DNA from: Agrobacterium larrymoorei
Lineage (GTDB): Bacteria > Pseudomonadota > Alphaproteobacteria > Rhizobiales > Rhizobiaceae
Assembly: GCF_030819275.1 (NCBI RefSeq)
Contig: NZ_JAUTBL010000001.1
Location: 1,208,501-1,272,500, forward strand
Length of the DNA: 64,000 bases
Direction: 5' to 3'
Below the pieces are notes generated by a model. The model saw only the letters and a list, made by a program, of their open reading frames with translations, did not search any database and had not been told where the DNA came from. The translations under genes and the position numbers were made by a program. This document shows positions 45,295 to 54,436 of this stretch, in pieces. Position 1 is the first letter of the stretch. Every line of letters begins with the position of its first letter.

Positions 45295-46026
45295 CTAAGG
45301 ATCCAGCCCAGCGCATCGGGCTGTATTACGGATGTGCGTTTCCATTTCTGCCTTCGCCAGGTTTCCATCGTTGAGACGTAGCGCCTCGATGACACGGCGG
45401 TGCTCGGCGATTGAGTTTCTCATTCTCGCTGGATCCGTGATGGGAATGGGTTGACGTTGGGTCTCGGTAATCAGTTCACGGACAGTTTGGTACAGCGCCT
45501 GCATCATCACATTCGAGCAGGCGGATACGATGGTCGCGTGAAACTGCAGGTCGGCTTCCACATTGGAGATGACATCCTGTTTCTCCCAAGACCGCTCCAT
45601 CGTCTCGGTTGCCTGCTCCATTTCATCCAGTTGGCGCTGCGTTAAGCGACCAGCAGCCAGTTTCGCGATTTCGCCCTCAAGAAGTGCGCGTGTCTGGAAG
45701 ACATCGAAGGCGGAGTAGCTTTGGGAGTAGCGCCACGGCGCCATGTTGGCGGCAGGTCCAGCGGCGCGCTCTGCTGGCGCGGTGACGAAGGTGCCGCGTC
45801 CTGCCTCTGTCTTGACCATGCCGAGCGTTTCAAGGGTGAGCAAGGCTTCGCGAAGGGACGCGCGACTGACGCCGAATTGTTCTGACAGTTCGCGCTGTGA
45901 CTGAATTTTCTCGCCGGGCTTCAGCACACCGGTCTGGATCATGTTCTGGATTTCGCGCGCCACCGTTTGTGGCAAAAGCGTTTTGTTCAGCATTCTGCGC
46001 GCGTCCCTCTCTTCATCACTCAACAT
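45295..46026 (-). CDS. FadR-subfamily GntR regulator (FCD domain)
   Basis: A 243-aa regulator, likely a repressor. Winged helix at about residues 15-85 (GVLKPGEKIQSQRELSEQFG, VSRASLREALLTLETLGMV) and FCD ligand domain (about 100-235) with metal ligands in ADLQFHATIVSAC and EHRRVIEAL. It is divergent from an amino-acid ABC operon, and the intergenic space carries a perfect 33-bp palindrome whose centre is TGGT-N3-ACCA, the FadR-type half-site arrangement. It should therefore control that operon and itself in response to a substrate or product. Confidence 0.88.
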   Translation of the reverse strand: MLSDEERDARRMLNKTLLPQTVAREIQNMIQTGVLKPGEKIQSQRELSEQFGVSRASLREALLTLETLGMVKTEAGRGTFVTAPAERAAGPAANMAPWRYSQSYSAFDVFQTRALLEGEIAKLAAGRLTQRQLDEMEQATETMERSWEKQDVISNVEADLQFHATIVSACSNVMMQALYQTVRELITETQRQPIPITDPARMRNSIAEHRRVIEALRLNDGNLAKAEMETHIRNTARCAGLDP

Positions 46027-46071
46027 CTATTTTCAACATCACAGCTTGCCAAGACGGAAAGTCCATGCTTG

Positions 46072-46104
46072 TGTGGTCTAACTGGTCCGACCAGTTAGAC
46101 CACA
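46072..46104. promoter_or_regulatory. Perfect 33-bp palindromic operator
   Basis: TGTGGTCTAACTGGTC, a single central C, and the exact inverse complement of the first 16 bases. The core TGGTCCGACCA fits the FadR-family TGGT-N3-ACCA pattern, and the outer arms add another TGGTCTAAC / GTTAGACCA pair, so two nested sites share one axis. It lies 45 bp from the regulator start and 37 bp from the binding-protein start. Confidence 0.85.
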
Positions 46105-46141
46105 ATGTGTGATCGTGTATCAAATAACAAGGGGAACACTG

Positions 46142-46939
46142 ATGAAACGCATGACAGCGAGATTTTTAACCGCGTCATTGGCCGCGGGTATCGCTCTTAT
46201 GAGCATGCAGGCAGCGCGCGCCGCCGATTTGACGGTGGGCGCAAATATCGGCAACGTGCCGTGGGAATTCCAGGACGCTTCCGGCAAAGTGGTTGGATTC
46301 GAAGTCGACCTTGTCAACGAGGTTGCGAAGCGACTCGGCAAGTCGGTCGAGTTTGTGAACACCCCATTCAATGGACTGTTTTCAGCGGTTCAATCGGGCC
46401 GCATCAATATGGCGATCTCCTCGATCACCATTACCCCGAAGCGCCTTGAATCTGTATCCTTCGCTCAGCCTTATTACGATAGTGACCAGTCCCTCACTGT
46501 CACGGCAAAGTCTGGCATCACCGGCTTGAAAGACATGGCCGACAAGGTTGTCGGCGTTGATACCGGCTCGACTGGCGATATGTGGGCAGAGAAGAACAAA
46601 GCCGAATACAAATTCTCCGACATCCGGCGGTTCGAGGGACTGTCTCCCGCCATGCTCGATCTCGTCGCGGGCCGCATCGATGGCTACATCAGCGATATTC
46701 CTGCCCTCCTGTATTATGTCAAGGACAAGCCGGAACTGAAGGTGGTGGCCCGTATACCCACAGGTGAGAAGTACTCCATCATGTTCAACAAGGGCGATCC
46801 GCTCGCAGAGCAGGTGAATGGCGTCATCACCGAAATGAAGAAGGACGGCTCTCTGGCCAAGCTGCACCAGACCTGGTTCGGTGCGCCTGCGGAAGAGAAA
46901 ACATCGACCGTGACGGTCATGGACATGCCAAAACTCTGA
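46142..46939 (+). CDS. Amino acid ABC transporter substrate-binding protein
   Basis: Periplasmic family 3 binding protein, 265 aa, with a Sec signal peptide (residues 1-28, ending AARA). LTVGANIGNVPWEFQD, VVGFEVDLVNEVAKRLG and AISSITITPKRLESVSFAQPY are typical of polar amino acid binders. I start at the ATG at 46142 after AGGGGA. First gene of the operon behind the 33-bp palindrome. The downstream class V PLP enzyme and hydantoinase remnant suggest an amino acid derivative as ligand. Confidence 0.9.
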   Translation: MKRMTARFLTASLAAGIALMSMQAARAADLTVGANIGNVPWEFQDASGKVVGFEVDLVNEVAKRLGKSVEFVNTPFNGLFSAVQSGRINMAISSITITPKRLESVSFAQPYYDSDQSLTVTAKSGITGLKDMADKVVGVDTGSTGDMWAEKNKAEYKFSDIRRFEGLSPAMLDLVAGRIDGYISDIPALLYYVKDKPELKVVARIPTGEKYSIMFNKGDPLAEQVNGVITEMKKDGSLAKLHQTWFGAPAEEKTSTVTVMDMPKL

Positions 46940-46996
46940 TAGCGCCGCAGGCGCCAGCGGGTCTTCGATCCGCTGGCCTAAGGGAGCCTTTTCGGC

Positions 46997-47671
46997 ATGA
47001 ATCTCATCAATACCTTCTTCAATTACGATGTCCTGGTTCAGAGCCTTCCGCAACTGATGTGGGGACTTGTCATCACTCTTCAGATCGGCATTGTCAGCAT
47101 CGTCGCGGGTCTCGTGGGCGGCCTCGTCCTTGCTGTGGCAAGGCTTTACGCGCCACGGTCGATCGTGCTGCTCATCCGTGTCTATGTGGATGTCTTCCGA
47201 TCCATTCCGTTGCTCGTTCTTCTCATCGTCATCTACTACGCTCTGCCATTCGTGGGGATAAGGCTGTCGCCCTTCTTGTCGGCAGTCACCGCGCTCTCGC
47301 TTGTTTCCGCGGCTTACACGGCGGAGATCTTTCGCGCAGGCATCGAGGCCATACCCGTTGGCCAATTCGAGGCCTCGGCGGCTTTGGGACTATCGAACCG
47401 GCATACAATGGCGGACATTATTCTCCCTCAAGCGATCCGGATCGTCATCCCGCCGCTGACCAATAATTCGATCAATGTGCTGAAGGATACCGCGCTGGCC
47501 TCGGTGGTCGCCATGCCGGATCTATTGAAACAGGCGACACAGGCGCAGGCTCTGAGTGCCAATCCAACGCCTTTGATTGGCGCGGCGGTCATTTACGTCC
47601 TGTTGCTCTGGCCCATGGTTGCCGTCGTTTCCCGTCTCGAAGTGCGGTTTGGTGCAGGGAGACGCAGATGA
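46997..47671 (+). CDS. Amino acid ABC transporter permease
   Basis: HisM/GlnP-type permease, 224 aa, with five hydrophobic segments and EAA loop [38 protein letters not shown] is a family hallmark. Only one permease gene is present, so it probably acts as a homodimer. Its stop overlaps the start of the ATPase gene by four bases. Confidence 0.9.
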   Translation: MNLINTFFNYDVLVQSLPQLMWGLVITLQIGIVSIVAGLVGGLVLAVARLYAPRSIVLLIRVYVDVFRSIPLLVLLIVIYYALPFVGIRLSPFLSAVTALSLVSAAYTAEIFRAGIEAIPVGQFEASAALGLSNRHTMADIILPQAIRIVIPPLTNNSINVLKDTALASVVAMPDLLKQATQAQALSANPTPLIGAAVIYVLLLWPMVAVVSRLEVRFGAGRRR

Positions 47672-48417
47672 CAGACCGATCCAAGAATTTGATCCGCGTT
47701 GAAAAGCTGTTCAAGGCTTATGGCACCTATACCGTGCTACACGGCATCGATCTCGACATCGCCGAAGGTGAGGTCGTTTGTATTATCGGCCCGTCCGGGT
47801 CCGGAAAGTCGACCTTGATCCGGTGCATCAATCATCTGGAGCCTTTCTCGCCTGACAGCTTCATCACTGTTGATGGGATCAAGGTTCGTCCCGGCAAGGA
47901 CCTTGCGAAAGTTCGTGCTGAAGTCGGAATGGTGTTCCAGTCCTTCAATCTGTTCCCGCATATGACTGTGCTCAGAAACGTCATGCTGGCGCCGATGCGT
48001 GTGCGAGGGCTCAGCGAAGCGGACGCTGCTGTGAAGGCAAAAGATCTCTTGGCCCGTGTTGGGATTTCCGAACAGGCGGAGAAGTATCCGGGACAGCTAT
48101 CCGGCGGGCAGCAGCAACGTGTGGCCATCGCGCGTGCTCTCGCCATGGAGCCGAAGGTTCTCCTGTTCGATGAGCCGACGTCGGCTCTCGATCCGGAAAT
48201 GGTGGGGGAGGTCTTGGACGTCATGCGGCGTCTGGCCGGGACCGGTGTCACGATGATCGTCGTGACGCACGAGATGGGCTTTGCCAAGCAGGTGGCCGAC
48301 CGCGTCATCTTCATGGATGGCGGGAAGCTGGTCGAGATGGGTACCCCCCAGCAGATATTCGACAATCCCCAAGAAGAAAGAACGCGCAGCTTCCTGCGCG
48401 CCGTACTCAATCATTGA
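47668..48417 (+). CDS. Amino acid ABC transporter ATPase
   Basis: GlnQ-type ATPase, 249 aa. Walker [11 protein letters not shown]-loop [10 protein letters not shown], signature [15 protein letters not shown], Walker [14 protein letters not shown] and switch His in VVTHEMGFA. Overlaps the permease gene (ATGA) and is followed after 23 bp by the PLP enzyme gene. Confidence 0.93.
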   Translation: MTDRSKNLIRVEKLFKAYGTYTVLHGIDLDIAEGEVVCIIGPSGSGKSTLIRCINHLEPFSPDSFITVDGIKVRPGKDLAKVRAEVGMVFQSFNLFPHMTVLRNVMLAPMRVRGLSEADAAVKAKDLLARVGISEQAEKYPGQLSGGQQQRVAIARALAMEPKVLLFDEPTSALDPEMVGEVLDVMRRLAGTGVTMIVVTHEMGFAKQVADRVIFMDGGKLVEMGTPQQIFDNPQEERTRSFLRAVLNH

Positions 48418-48440
48418 ACTATGTCTGTGGAGGACACACG

Positions 48441-49706
48441 ATGAACAGTAAACCATCGCTCGATATGGAATTCGTGCGCAAGCAATTCCCCGGTTTGGCA
48501 AGAGGCTGGGCCTTTTTCGACAATGCTGGCGGCTCGCAGATCCTGCAGGGAGCAATCGATCGCATCAACAGCTTCCTGATCGAGCGCAATGTCCAGATCG
48601 GTGGTTCCTATGAGGTATCGCAGAAGGCTGCGGAAGCATTGTATGAGGCGCGTACCGCAGCCATGCACCTCGTCAACGCGAAGAGGCCCGAAGAAATCAT
48701 CTTTGGAAATTCGACAACGGCGCTTTTGCAGAATCTGGCGCGCGCCATGCAAAGCCAGCTTAGTCCCGGCGACGAAATCATCGTAACCGTGAGCGACCAT
48801 GAATCGAATATCGGGCCTTGGGATCGCTTGAAATCGGCCGGTGTCATAATCAAGTTCTGGCCGCTCAACAAGGAGACTTTGACCCTTGATCTGGCAGATC
48901 TTCAACCCCTGATGTCGGAGCGCACCAGACTTGTCTGTGTAACGCATGTCTCGAACATTCTTGGATCGATCAACCCGGTGCGCGAGATCGCCGACTTCGT
49001 TCATGCGCGCGGTGCCCGGCTATGTGTGGATGCCGTAGCGTACGCACCCCACCGTCTCGTTGACGTGCAGGAATTTGATGCGGATTACTACGTCTTCAGT
49101 CTCTACAAGACGTACGGTCCTCATTACGCGCTCATGTATGGGAAATACGATTATCTCCTCGAGCTCGATACGCTGTACCACTACTTCTACGGCAAGGACA
49201 AAGTTCCGGGGAAGCTTGAACCCGGCAATCCCAATTACGAGCTTGCCTTTTCCACCTGTGGCATCGTTGACTATCTCACGAAGCTTGGGGAACAGGCGGG
49301 CGACACAGGCAGCGTTCGCAGTCGTATCGCGACAGCGTTCAGTGCAATCACTGCGCAGGAAGATGCACTGACCGAGAGGCTGTTGTCCTACCTGCGCTCA
49401 CGAAATGACTGCCAGATCGTGGGGCAGAGTCATAATGGAGACAGTTCCCGCGTTCCTACGATTGCCTTCCGCTTCGATGGCCGGGACGCAGCCGAGATAT
49501 GCAGGGCGATGGATGAGCACAAGATCGCGATGCGGTTCGGCGACTTTCACTCGCGTCGGTTGGCCGAGTATCTCGGGCTCACCGACCATGGTGGGATGCT
49601 CAGAGTTTCTATGGTGCACTACAATACTTTAGAAGAAGTCGATCGCTTCACGCAGGCTCTTGACCAAATTCTTTCCGGCGAAACAGGTTTTGCAAAAGCG
49701 AGTTGA
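48441..49706 (+). CDS. Class V aminotransferase, cysteine desulfurase-like
   Basis: PLP enzyme of fold type I, 421 aa. Seen: FFDNAGGSQIL near the start, SDHESNIGPWDRL, VTHVSNILGSINP, the PLP-binding Asp in LCVDAVAYAPH, the Schiff-base lysine in FSLYKTYGPH, and MRFGDFHSRRLAEYLG late. It belongs to the cysteine-desulfurase-like branch in which SxxK is followed by TYGPH; these are not proven desulfurases, and the role may be a lyase or transaminase on the imported amino acid. GGAGG precedes the ATG at 48441; a start nine codons up also exists. It is co-directional with the ABC genes. Confidence 0.87.
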   Translation: MNSKPSLDMEFVRKQFPGLARGWAFFDNAGGSQILQGAIDRINSFLIERNVQIGGSYEVSQKAAEALYEARTAAMHLVNAKRPEEIIFGNSTTALLQNLARAMQSQLSPGDEIIVTVSDHESNIGPWDRLKSAGVIIKFWPLNKETLTLDLADLQPLMSERTRLVCVTHVSNILGSINPVREIADFVHARGARLCVDAVAYAPHRLVDVQEFDADYYVFSLYKTYGPHYALMYGKYDYLLELDTLYHYFYGKDKVPGKLEPGNPNYELAFSTCGIVDYLTKLGEQAGDTGSVRSRIATAFSAITAQEDALTERLLSYLRSRNDCQIVGQSHNGDSSRVPTIAFRFDGRDAAEICRAMDEHKIAMRFGDFHSRRLAEYLGLTDHGGMLRVSMVHYNTLEEVDRFTQALDQILSGETGFAKAS

Positions 49707-49722
49707 GAAAAGGAAGGTCTTG

Positions 49723-49949
49723 ATGCGCTTCGAACAATCATCTGCAACGGAATAGTGGACACCGCTAGCGATACCTTTGTCTGTGACATCGGTATCCTCG
49801 ACGGAAAGATCGCTACCCTTTCGAGCGGACTTGATGATGCAGTGGAGATCATCGACGCCACGGACCTTTTCGTGTCGCCGGGAGGGATAGCCAGCCACGT
49901 CCACCTCGATCAGCCGTCGGGCAAGGCGTTGTCATTGGGGGACGACTAA
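49723..49949 (+). pseudogene. Hydantoinase/dihydropyrimidinase remnant, frameshifted and truncated
   Basis: N-terminal piece of a cyclic amidohydrolase. From the ATG at 49723 (after AAGGAAGG) the frame reads MRFE, then stops; shifting by one base at about 49733 gives TIICNGIVDTASDTFVCDIG, then GKIATL and PGGIASHVHLDQPSG with the HxH zinc motif. One A appears lost (GAACA for GAAACA). Homology ends at about 49946 (LGDD, where relatives continue ADDF), just where unrelated, IS-like DNA begins. More than 80 per cent of a normal 450-480 aa enzyme is missing. It was the last gene of the ABC-PLP operon and shows that the operon once served hydantoin or dihydropyrimidine breakdown. Confidence 0.8.
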
Positions 49950-50129
49950 GAAGCGCAGGTTGTAACGAAGCGCTCCGAATGGAGGTGTCTCCTTCGTCGC
50001 CGTTCTCCGAGTATCACCGCATAAGCGCCTGCGTCGATGATACGGATCTGATTGCATCGGAGGCGTGAATGCAATCCTGACGTATGACTTAAGGCATCGT
50101 CCTCGGTTGACCCATAAGATACAAAGATT
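49950..50129. other. Unassigned junction DNA
   Basis: About 180 bp between the broken hydantoinase and the transposase fragment. No gene is supported. Frames on the minus strand are arginine-rich and read like a decayed mobile-element end, but I cannot name a family. Confidence 0.4.
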
Positions 50130-50474
50130 ATGTGCCGTGACAACGTGCCACTTCGCATTCATTCATTTGAACTGGCCCCCGCTGATCTCGACATCGAGCA
50201 CCGCCTGACTAAACCTCGCCACCTATGGACGAATAGCCAGGCCGAGTGGATGAACCGCACCATCAGGGATGCGACGGTAAAACACTTCCACCACGACGAC
50301 CAGAATCAACTTCGCAGGCACTTGAGCGAGTTTGTCGATGTCTACAATTTCGGCCGCCGGCTGAAGACACTTAGAGGCCTCACATCTTACGAATAGATCT
50401 GCAAAGTCTGGATTTCGGAGCCAGAAAGGTTCAGCCTCAATCCGCTCCATCAACGGCCTGGACTAAATATCTAG
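50130..50474 (+). mobile_element. IS481-type transposase C-terminal remnant
   Basis: The frame gives EHRLTKPRHLWTNSQAEWMN, then RTIRDATVKHFHHD, NFGRRLKTLRGLTSYE, an in-frame TAG at 50394, and ICKVWISEPERF ending PGLNI and a stop at 50472. This is the end of an rve-type (DDE) integrase core as found in IS481/IS3-like transposases, including the glutamate region. The N-terminal two thirds are missing and the rest has a nonsense codon, so it is dead. It probably marks the event that truncated the hydantoinase gene. Confidence 0.8.
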
Positions 50475-50478
50475 GTAT

Positions 50479-50501
50479 CCGCATCGTAATTGACGATGCG
50501 G
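50479..50501. terminator. Perfect hairpin downstream of hyuB
   Basis: CCGCATCGT-AATTG-ACGATGCGG: a 9-bp perfect stem with 5-base loop about 110 bp beyond the hyuB stop. No T-run follows in either direction, so terminator function is uncertain. The rest of 50475-50610 holds no gene. Confidence 0.35.
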
Positions 50502-50610
50502 GCTTTGGCTTCATCAGTATGTGTTACATCCTCCAGATAGTACCTGATATGGTCAAGCGCGACGTGAGCCTAACAAGCCACATGGATCGAGATCGCCGCG
50601 CCGCCGGCAC

Positions 50611-52281
50611 TTATTCTGTGGTAACTCCGTAAACGGCTGTCGCCCGCTCCGGGGTTACATATCCATCCCTGATATCTGCTGCTACAGATACCGGGTCACG
50701 CAATTTCGGATCTCCAAAGCCGCCACCGTTCGCGGTCACGACTCGAATGACGTCATCCCTGTTGACGGCAACATTCGTGGCAAAAGCGTAACGTTCCTTT
50801 GAGCCATTTGCGCGCCGAACCTCCACATAGTTCGTCGAACCGTCCAGCCCCCCAGCTACACCCCACGGCGGAATGCGTGAGCGTGTGTACCCGACAGAAA
50901 GGAAGTTATTGTCAGCGAGAACGCGATAATGCACGTCGATGCCTTTGCCCCCACGCCACTGTCCCTCACCTCCGGGTTCCGCATTGAGCGTCGCCTGGTC
51001 GACGCTGAGGCCATAGCGCGCCTCCGCCACCTCTGCAGGGCAATTGAAGGTTTCCCCATGGAAGCCGGAAAACTGCCCGCTTGGGCCGTCAGCGCCCTCC
51101 CATGCGCCCCAACCTCCAACTTGTGGCTCTACAATCGTATAGTGGCGGCCGGTAACAGGATGTGGCCCTCCCACAACGGTGCCGCAAATCGATGCGAAAT
51201 TTCCAGCCGGAACGGCGCCTGGGAAGTGGGCGGCCAGCGCTCTTAGAACCATATCGAAGAGCCGGATCTCGACCTCGGAATAGTACCCCAGTGCGCCAGG
51301 CTCTTGAACATGAAAAATCGTACCCGGCTTGGTCAACACTTTCAGCGGACGGAAAAAACCGCCATTCCCGGGAGCTTCGGGATCTGTGAACGACTTGAAC
51401 GCCAGCTGTATGGCGATTTCGGTACCTTCACGGCTCGAATTCGACGATCCCTTCTGTAATGGATTGTCCTGAAGATCGACCACAAATTCCTCGTCGGAGA
51501 TGGTGAGCGTCACTTTGTGAATCGCTCCGGTGTCCTGCTCCTCTTCGAAGCTATAGCTGCCATTGGGGATTGTCTTCAGCGCGGCCCGCGCCCGTCGTTC
51601 ACCGAAATCCATGAAATCTGCAACGGCGGCCTCGAACGTCTCGGTACCGTATTTCTCGACCAGCTCCAGAATTCGACGCTCACCGATACGCAGGCCAGCG
51701 ATACCGGCCCAGAGATCACCACGCAAAAAATCCGGGAGGCGTGTGTTGACATAAAGAATATCGAACACCGCCTGATTGGGGCGGGCCTCATCGAACAGCT
51801 TCACCGCGGGGATACGAATACCCTCTTGGAAAATTTCGGTCGCTTCTGAGGACATGGATCCGGGGACGTTACCGCCGACATCGTTCCAATGCGCGATATT
51901 GGCGACCCAGGCCACCAGATGCTCGTCATGGAAAACAGGCAAGGCGAGCACCATGTCGTTCAGATGCGTCACACCGCCGTAATAGGGATCGTTGGATGCA
52001 AAGAGATCTCCCGGCCTAATCTCCTCTGGCTTGAATTTTTTCAGAATACCCGCAATCGCCTTGTCGAGTACGCCAATGAAGGCCGGTATGCCAGCACCCG
52101 ATGCAGCCACCTGCCCGTGCTTGTCGAGCACGCCGGAAGAAAGATCTAGCACTTCGTAAATGATGGCGCTCATCGATGTCTTGCGCTGAGCCACGAACAT
52201 CTCATTGGCGACCGCTTCGAGGGCATTCTGGATGATATCGAAGGTAACGGGATCGAACTCTTTTTGCTGTGTTTCGGTCAT
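50611..52281 (-). CDS. hyuB: Hydantoinase B / oxoprolinase family protein
   Basis: HyuB-type subunit, 556 aa, of ATP-dependent N-methylhydantoinase or 5-oxoprolinase-like enzymes that open cyclic amides. It starts FDPVTFDIIQNALEAVANEM, and has SNDPYYGGVTHLNDMVLALPV, GNFASICGTVVGG and the C-terminal TANGGGFGDPKLRDP, all HyuB signatures. It lies three bases after hyuA. The HyuA partner is split by a frameshift here, so the complex may not be functional. Related carboxylases (acetone, acetophenone) share the architecture and cannot be excluded. Confidence 0.9.
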   Translation of the reverse strand: MTETQQKEFDPVTFDIIQNALEAVANEMFVAQRKTSMSAIIYEVLDLSSGVLDKHGQVAASGAGIPAFIGVLDKAIAGILKKFKPEEIRPGDLFASNDPYYGGVTHLNDMVLALPVFHDEHLVAWVANIAHWNDVGGNVPGSMSSEATEIFQEGIRIPAVKLFDEARPNQAVFDILYVNTRLPDFLRGDLWAGIAGLRIGERRILELVEKYGTETFEAAVADFMDFGERRARAALKTIPNGSYSFEEEQDTGAIHKVTLTISDEEFVVDLQDNPLQKGSSNSSREGTEIAIQLAFKSFTDPEAPGNGGFFRPLKVLTKPGTIFHVQEPGALGYYSEVEIRLFDMVLRALAAHFPGAVPAGNFASICGTVVGGPHPVTGRHYTIVEPQVGGWGAWEGADGPSGQFSGFHGETFNCPAEVAEARYGLSVDQATLNAEPGGEGQWRGGKGIDVHYRVLADNNFLSVGYTRSRIPPWGVAGGLDGSTNYVEVRRANGSKERYAFATNVAVNRDDVIRVVTANGGGFGDPKLRDPVSVAADIRDGYVTPERATAVYGVTTE

Positions 52282-52284
52282 GAT

Positions 52285-54355
52285 TCAATTCCGGATGTTG
52301 ATATGCGTGTTGCCGAAGTCATCGATGAAAACGGTATTGCCCGGATGGATCACGATCGTCGTACCCGGATCCTCTACGATAGCAGGCCCCTTGAACATCA
52401 TGCCCGGCTCCAGCTTGGTCGCGTCATAGATGGTTGCCTCATGTTCGCCTTCGGTCGCATAGTCCACCAAACGACGGCCTTTGATCGCACTATCGATGTC
52501 GGCTTCGTTCCTTGACAGTCTCACAAGTTCAAGCTTGCCAACTTCGCTCGACGCGATCAGATGAAGTCCTATGATTTCAACGCCTGCATCAAGACGATAA
52601 GTATACTCACGCTGATAAATCTCATGGAAATCATCGGCCACCTGTGCGGCTTCTTCCGGTCCGATACGGCCCGCGGAAATCGGCACTTCCACGGCAAATT
52701 CCTGATTCTGATAACGGCATCGAACCAGCGGACGCATGCTGATCTTGTCGGCGCCGACGCCCTCACGAAGGAATTCCGCTCTCGCCAGTTCCATCGTGCG
52801 TGAAAGCAATATGTCGAGTGACTGATAGTCCTTTTCATCAATCAACTGAGTGACGAAGTAATCGCGGCGCAGGTCACTCATCATCATGCCCCATGCCGAA
52901 AAGACAGACGCACCACGAGGAATGACGACTTTCCGAACGTTGAGCTCCTGTCCGAGAGCGACCGCGTGCATTGCACCTCCACCACCAAAAGCGATGAGGG
53001 TAAAGTCGCGTGGATCAAAACCGCGGTTGACCGGAGACGAGCTTGAGCGCATTCACCATATTCGAGTTGGCGATACGCACAATCCCGCGCGCGACATCCT
53101 TGATACTTGTCCCGAGCCTCTCGGCAAGAGGGGTCATGGCCGCGTTCAGGGCACTGATATCAGCGACAACCGAACCGCCACAGAAGTAGTCTGGATTGAT
53201 GCGACCGAGGACGAGATTGGCGTCCGTCGTCGTGGCATTCATACCTCCCCGCCCATAGGCAGCCGGGCCCGGTGACGCACCGGCCGATTGCGGTCCGACA
53301 TGCAATTTGTCAAAATCATCTACCCATGCGATGGAGCCACCGCCGTTGCCGATCTCAACCAGATCGACCACCGGAACCATGATCGGATAACCCGCAGACG
53401 TGCGGTTACGTTCGATCCAGTAATCGGTTTTGATCTTGACCTGACCGTTCTCGATAAGGGAGCACTTCGCCGTCGTGCCGCCAATATCAAGGGCGAGCAC
53501 GTTAGGTTCGCCGATGATGCGGCCCAATTCCGCAGCCCCCCAGAAGCCCGAGGCCGGACCGCTTTCGACCATCGTAATCGGGATAGCCTTCACCGCTTCA
53601 ACGGAATCCACACCGCAGTTCGATTGCATGATGAAGAGATTGCCCCGATATCCCTTGTCCTTGAGCCCAACCTCCAGCTTTTCGAGGTAACGGGCCGCTT
53701 TCGGCTGAACATACGCTGACAAAACGGTCGTATTGGTGCGTTCATATTCACGCCATTCGCGGGTGATCTGATGCGAGGCCACCGCCGAAACCTCCGGCCA
53801 AAGAGTGCGCAGCGCTTCCAGGACTGCCGTTTCATGGGCAGGGTTGGCGTAGGCATGAAGCAGGCAAACCGCGACTGCTTCAACAGCCGCAGCCTTGAAG
53901 GCGTCTACAATGGCGCCAAGCTCTGAGAGGTCGAGGGGAGTTGTTTCCTGGCCTTGATAATTTATCCGCCCAGGAACTTCCAGCCGCAGGTGCCGGGGAA
54001 CGAACGGAGCTGGTTTCTGATACATCAGGTTAAAGAAATCGGGGCGGTTTCCGCGCCCGATCTCCAGCGCGTCGCGGAAACCTTTCGTCGTGATGAGGCC
54101 AACCTTCGCGCCCTTTCGCTCCGTGAGTGCGTTGATGACCACTGTCGTTCCGTGAGCGAAGAAATCCACCCGGGTAATATCAACGTCTGCCTTTTGAAGC
54201 ACGTTCAACACGCCCATTTCGAAGTCAGGCGGCGTGGTGTCCGATTTTTCCGTTCGCACCGTTTGAAGGCCGGTCCCAGGATCAGTTTCGAAATACACAA
54301 GGTCCGTAAACGTGCCTCCTACATCCGTCGAGACGCGAATGATTTTTTCAGTCAT
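52285..54355 (-). pseudogene. hyuA: Hydantoinase A / oxoprolinase family protein, split by a 1-base insertion
   Basis: HyuA-type ATPase subunit (about 690 codons in total). The first part (54355 to 53015, 446 aa) has VSTDVGGTFTDLVYFET, DIGGTTAKCSLIENG and GNGGGSIAWVD, the ASKHA-type phosphate loops. The second part (ending 52285) resumes with VNRGFDPRDFTLIAFGGGGA and carries the rest of the domain to NIRN. At 53031-53032 the minus strand reads TCTCCGGTCAACCG; dropping one G joins KLVS to VNRGFDPRD, as in homologues. Without it the first frame ends QPRF-stop. No slippery heptamer is visible. So it is either a pseudogene or a base-call error. hyuB follows at three bases. Confidence 0.85.
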
Positions 54356-54436
54356 GACTTACCTTCTCATAGTCTTTTCAATGCATGTCCGAAGCGCTTC
54401 TGACTCCGCAGCGCGCGCGTAAACGTACAAACTCCG

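Noticed and set aside
45127..45381. 84-codon plus-strand frame after the PRC-barrel gene
   Set aside because: Runs into the antisense of the GntR gene, has no clear ribosome binding site and no domain.
46382..47365. 327-codon minus-strand frame
   Set aside because: Lies opposite a binding protein and a permease with obvious family motifs.
53015..53052. Programmed ribosomal frameshift in hyuA
   Set aside because: No slippery heptamer or downstream hairpin stands out, and homologues encode the protein in one frame; mutation or sequencing error is simpler.
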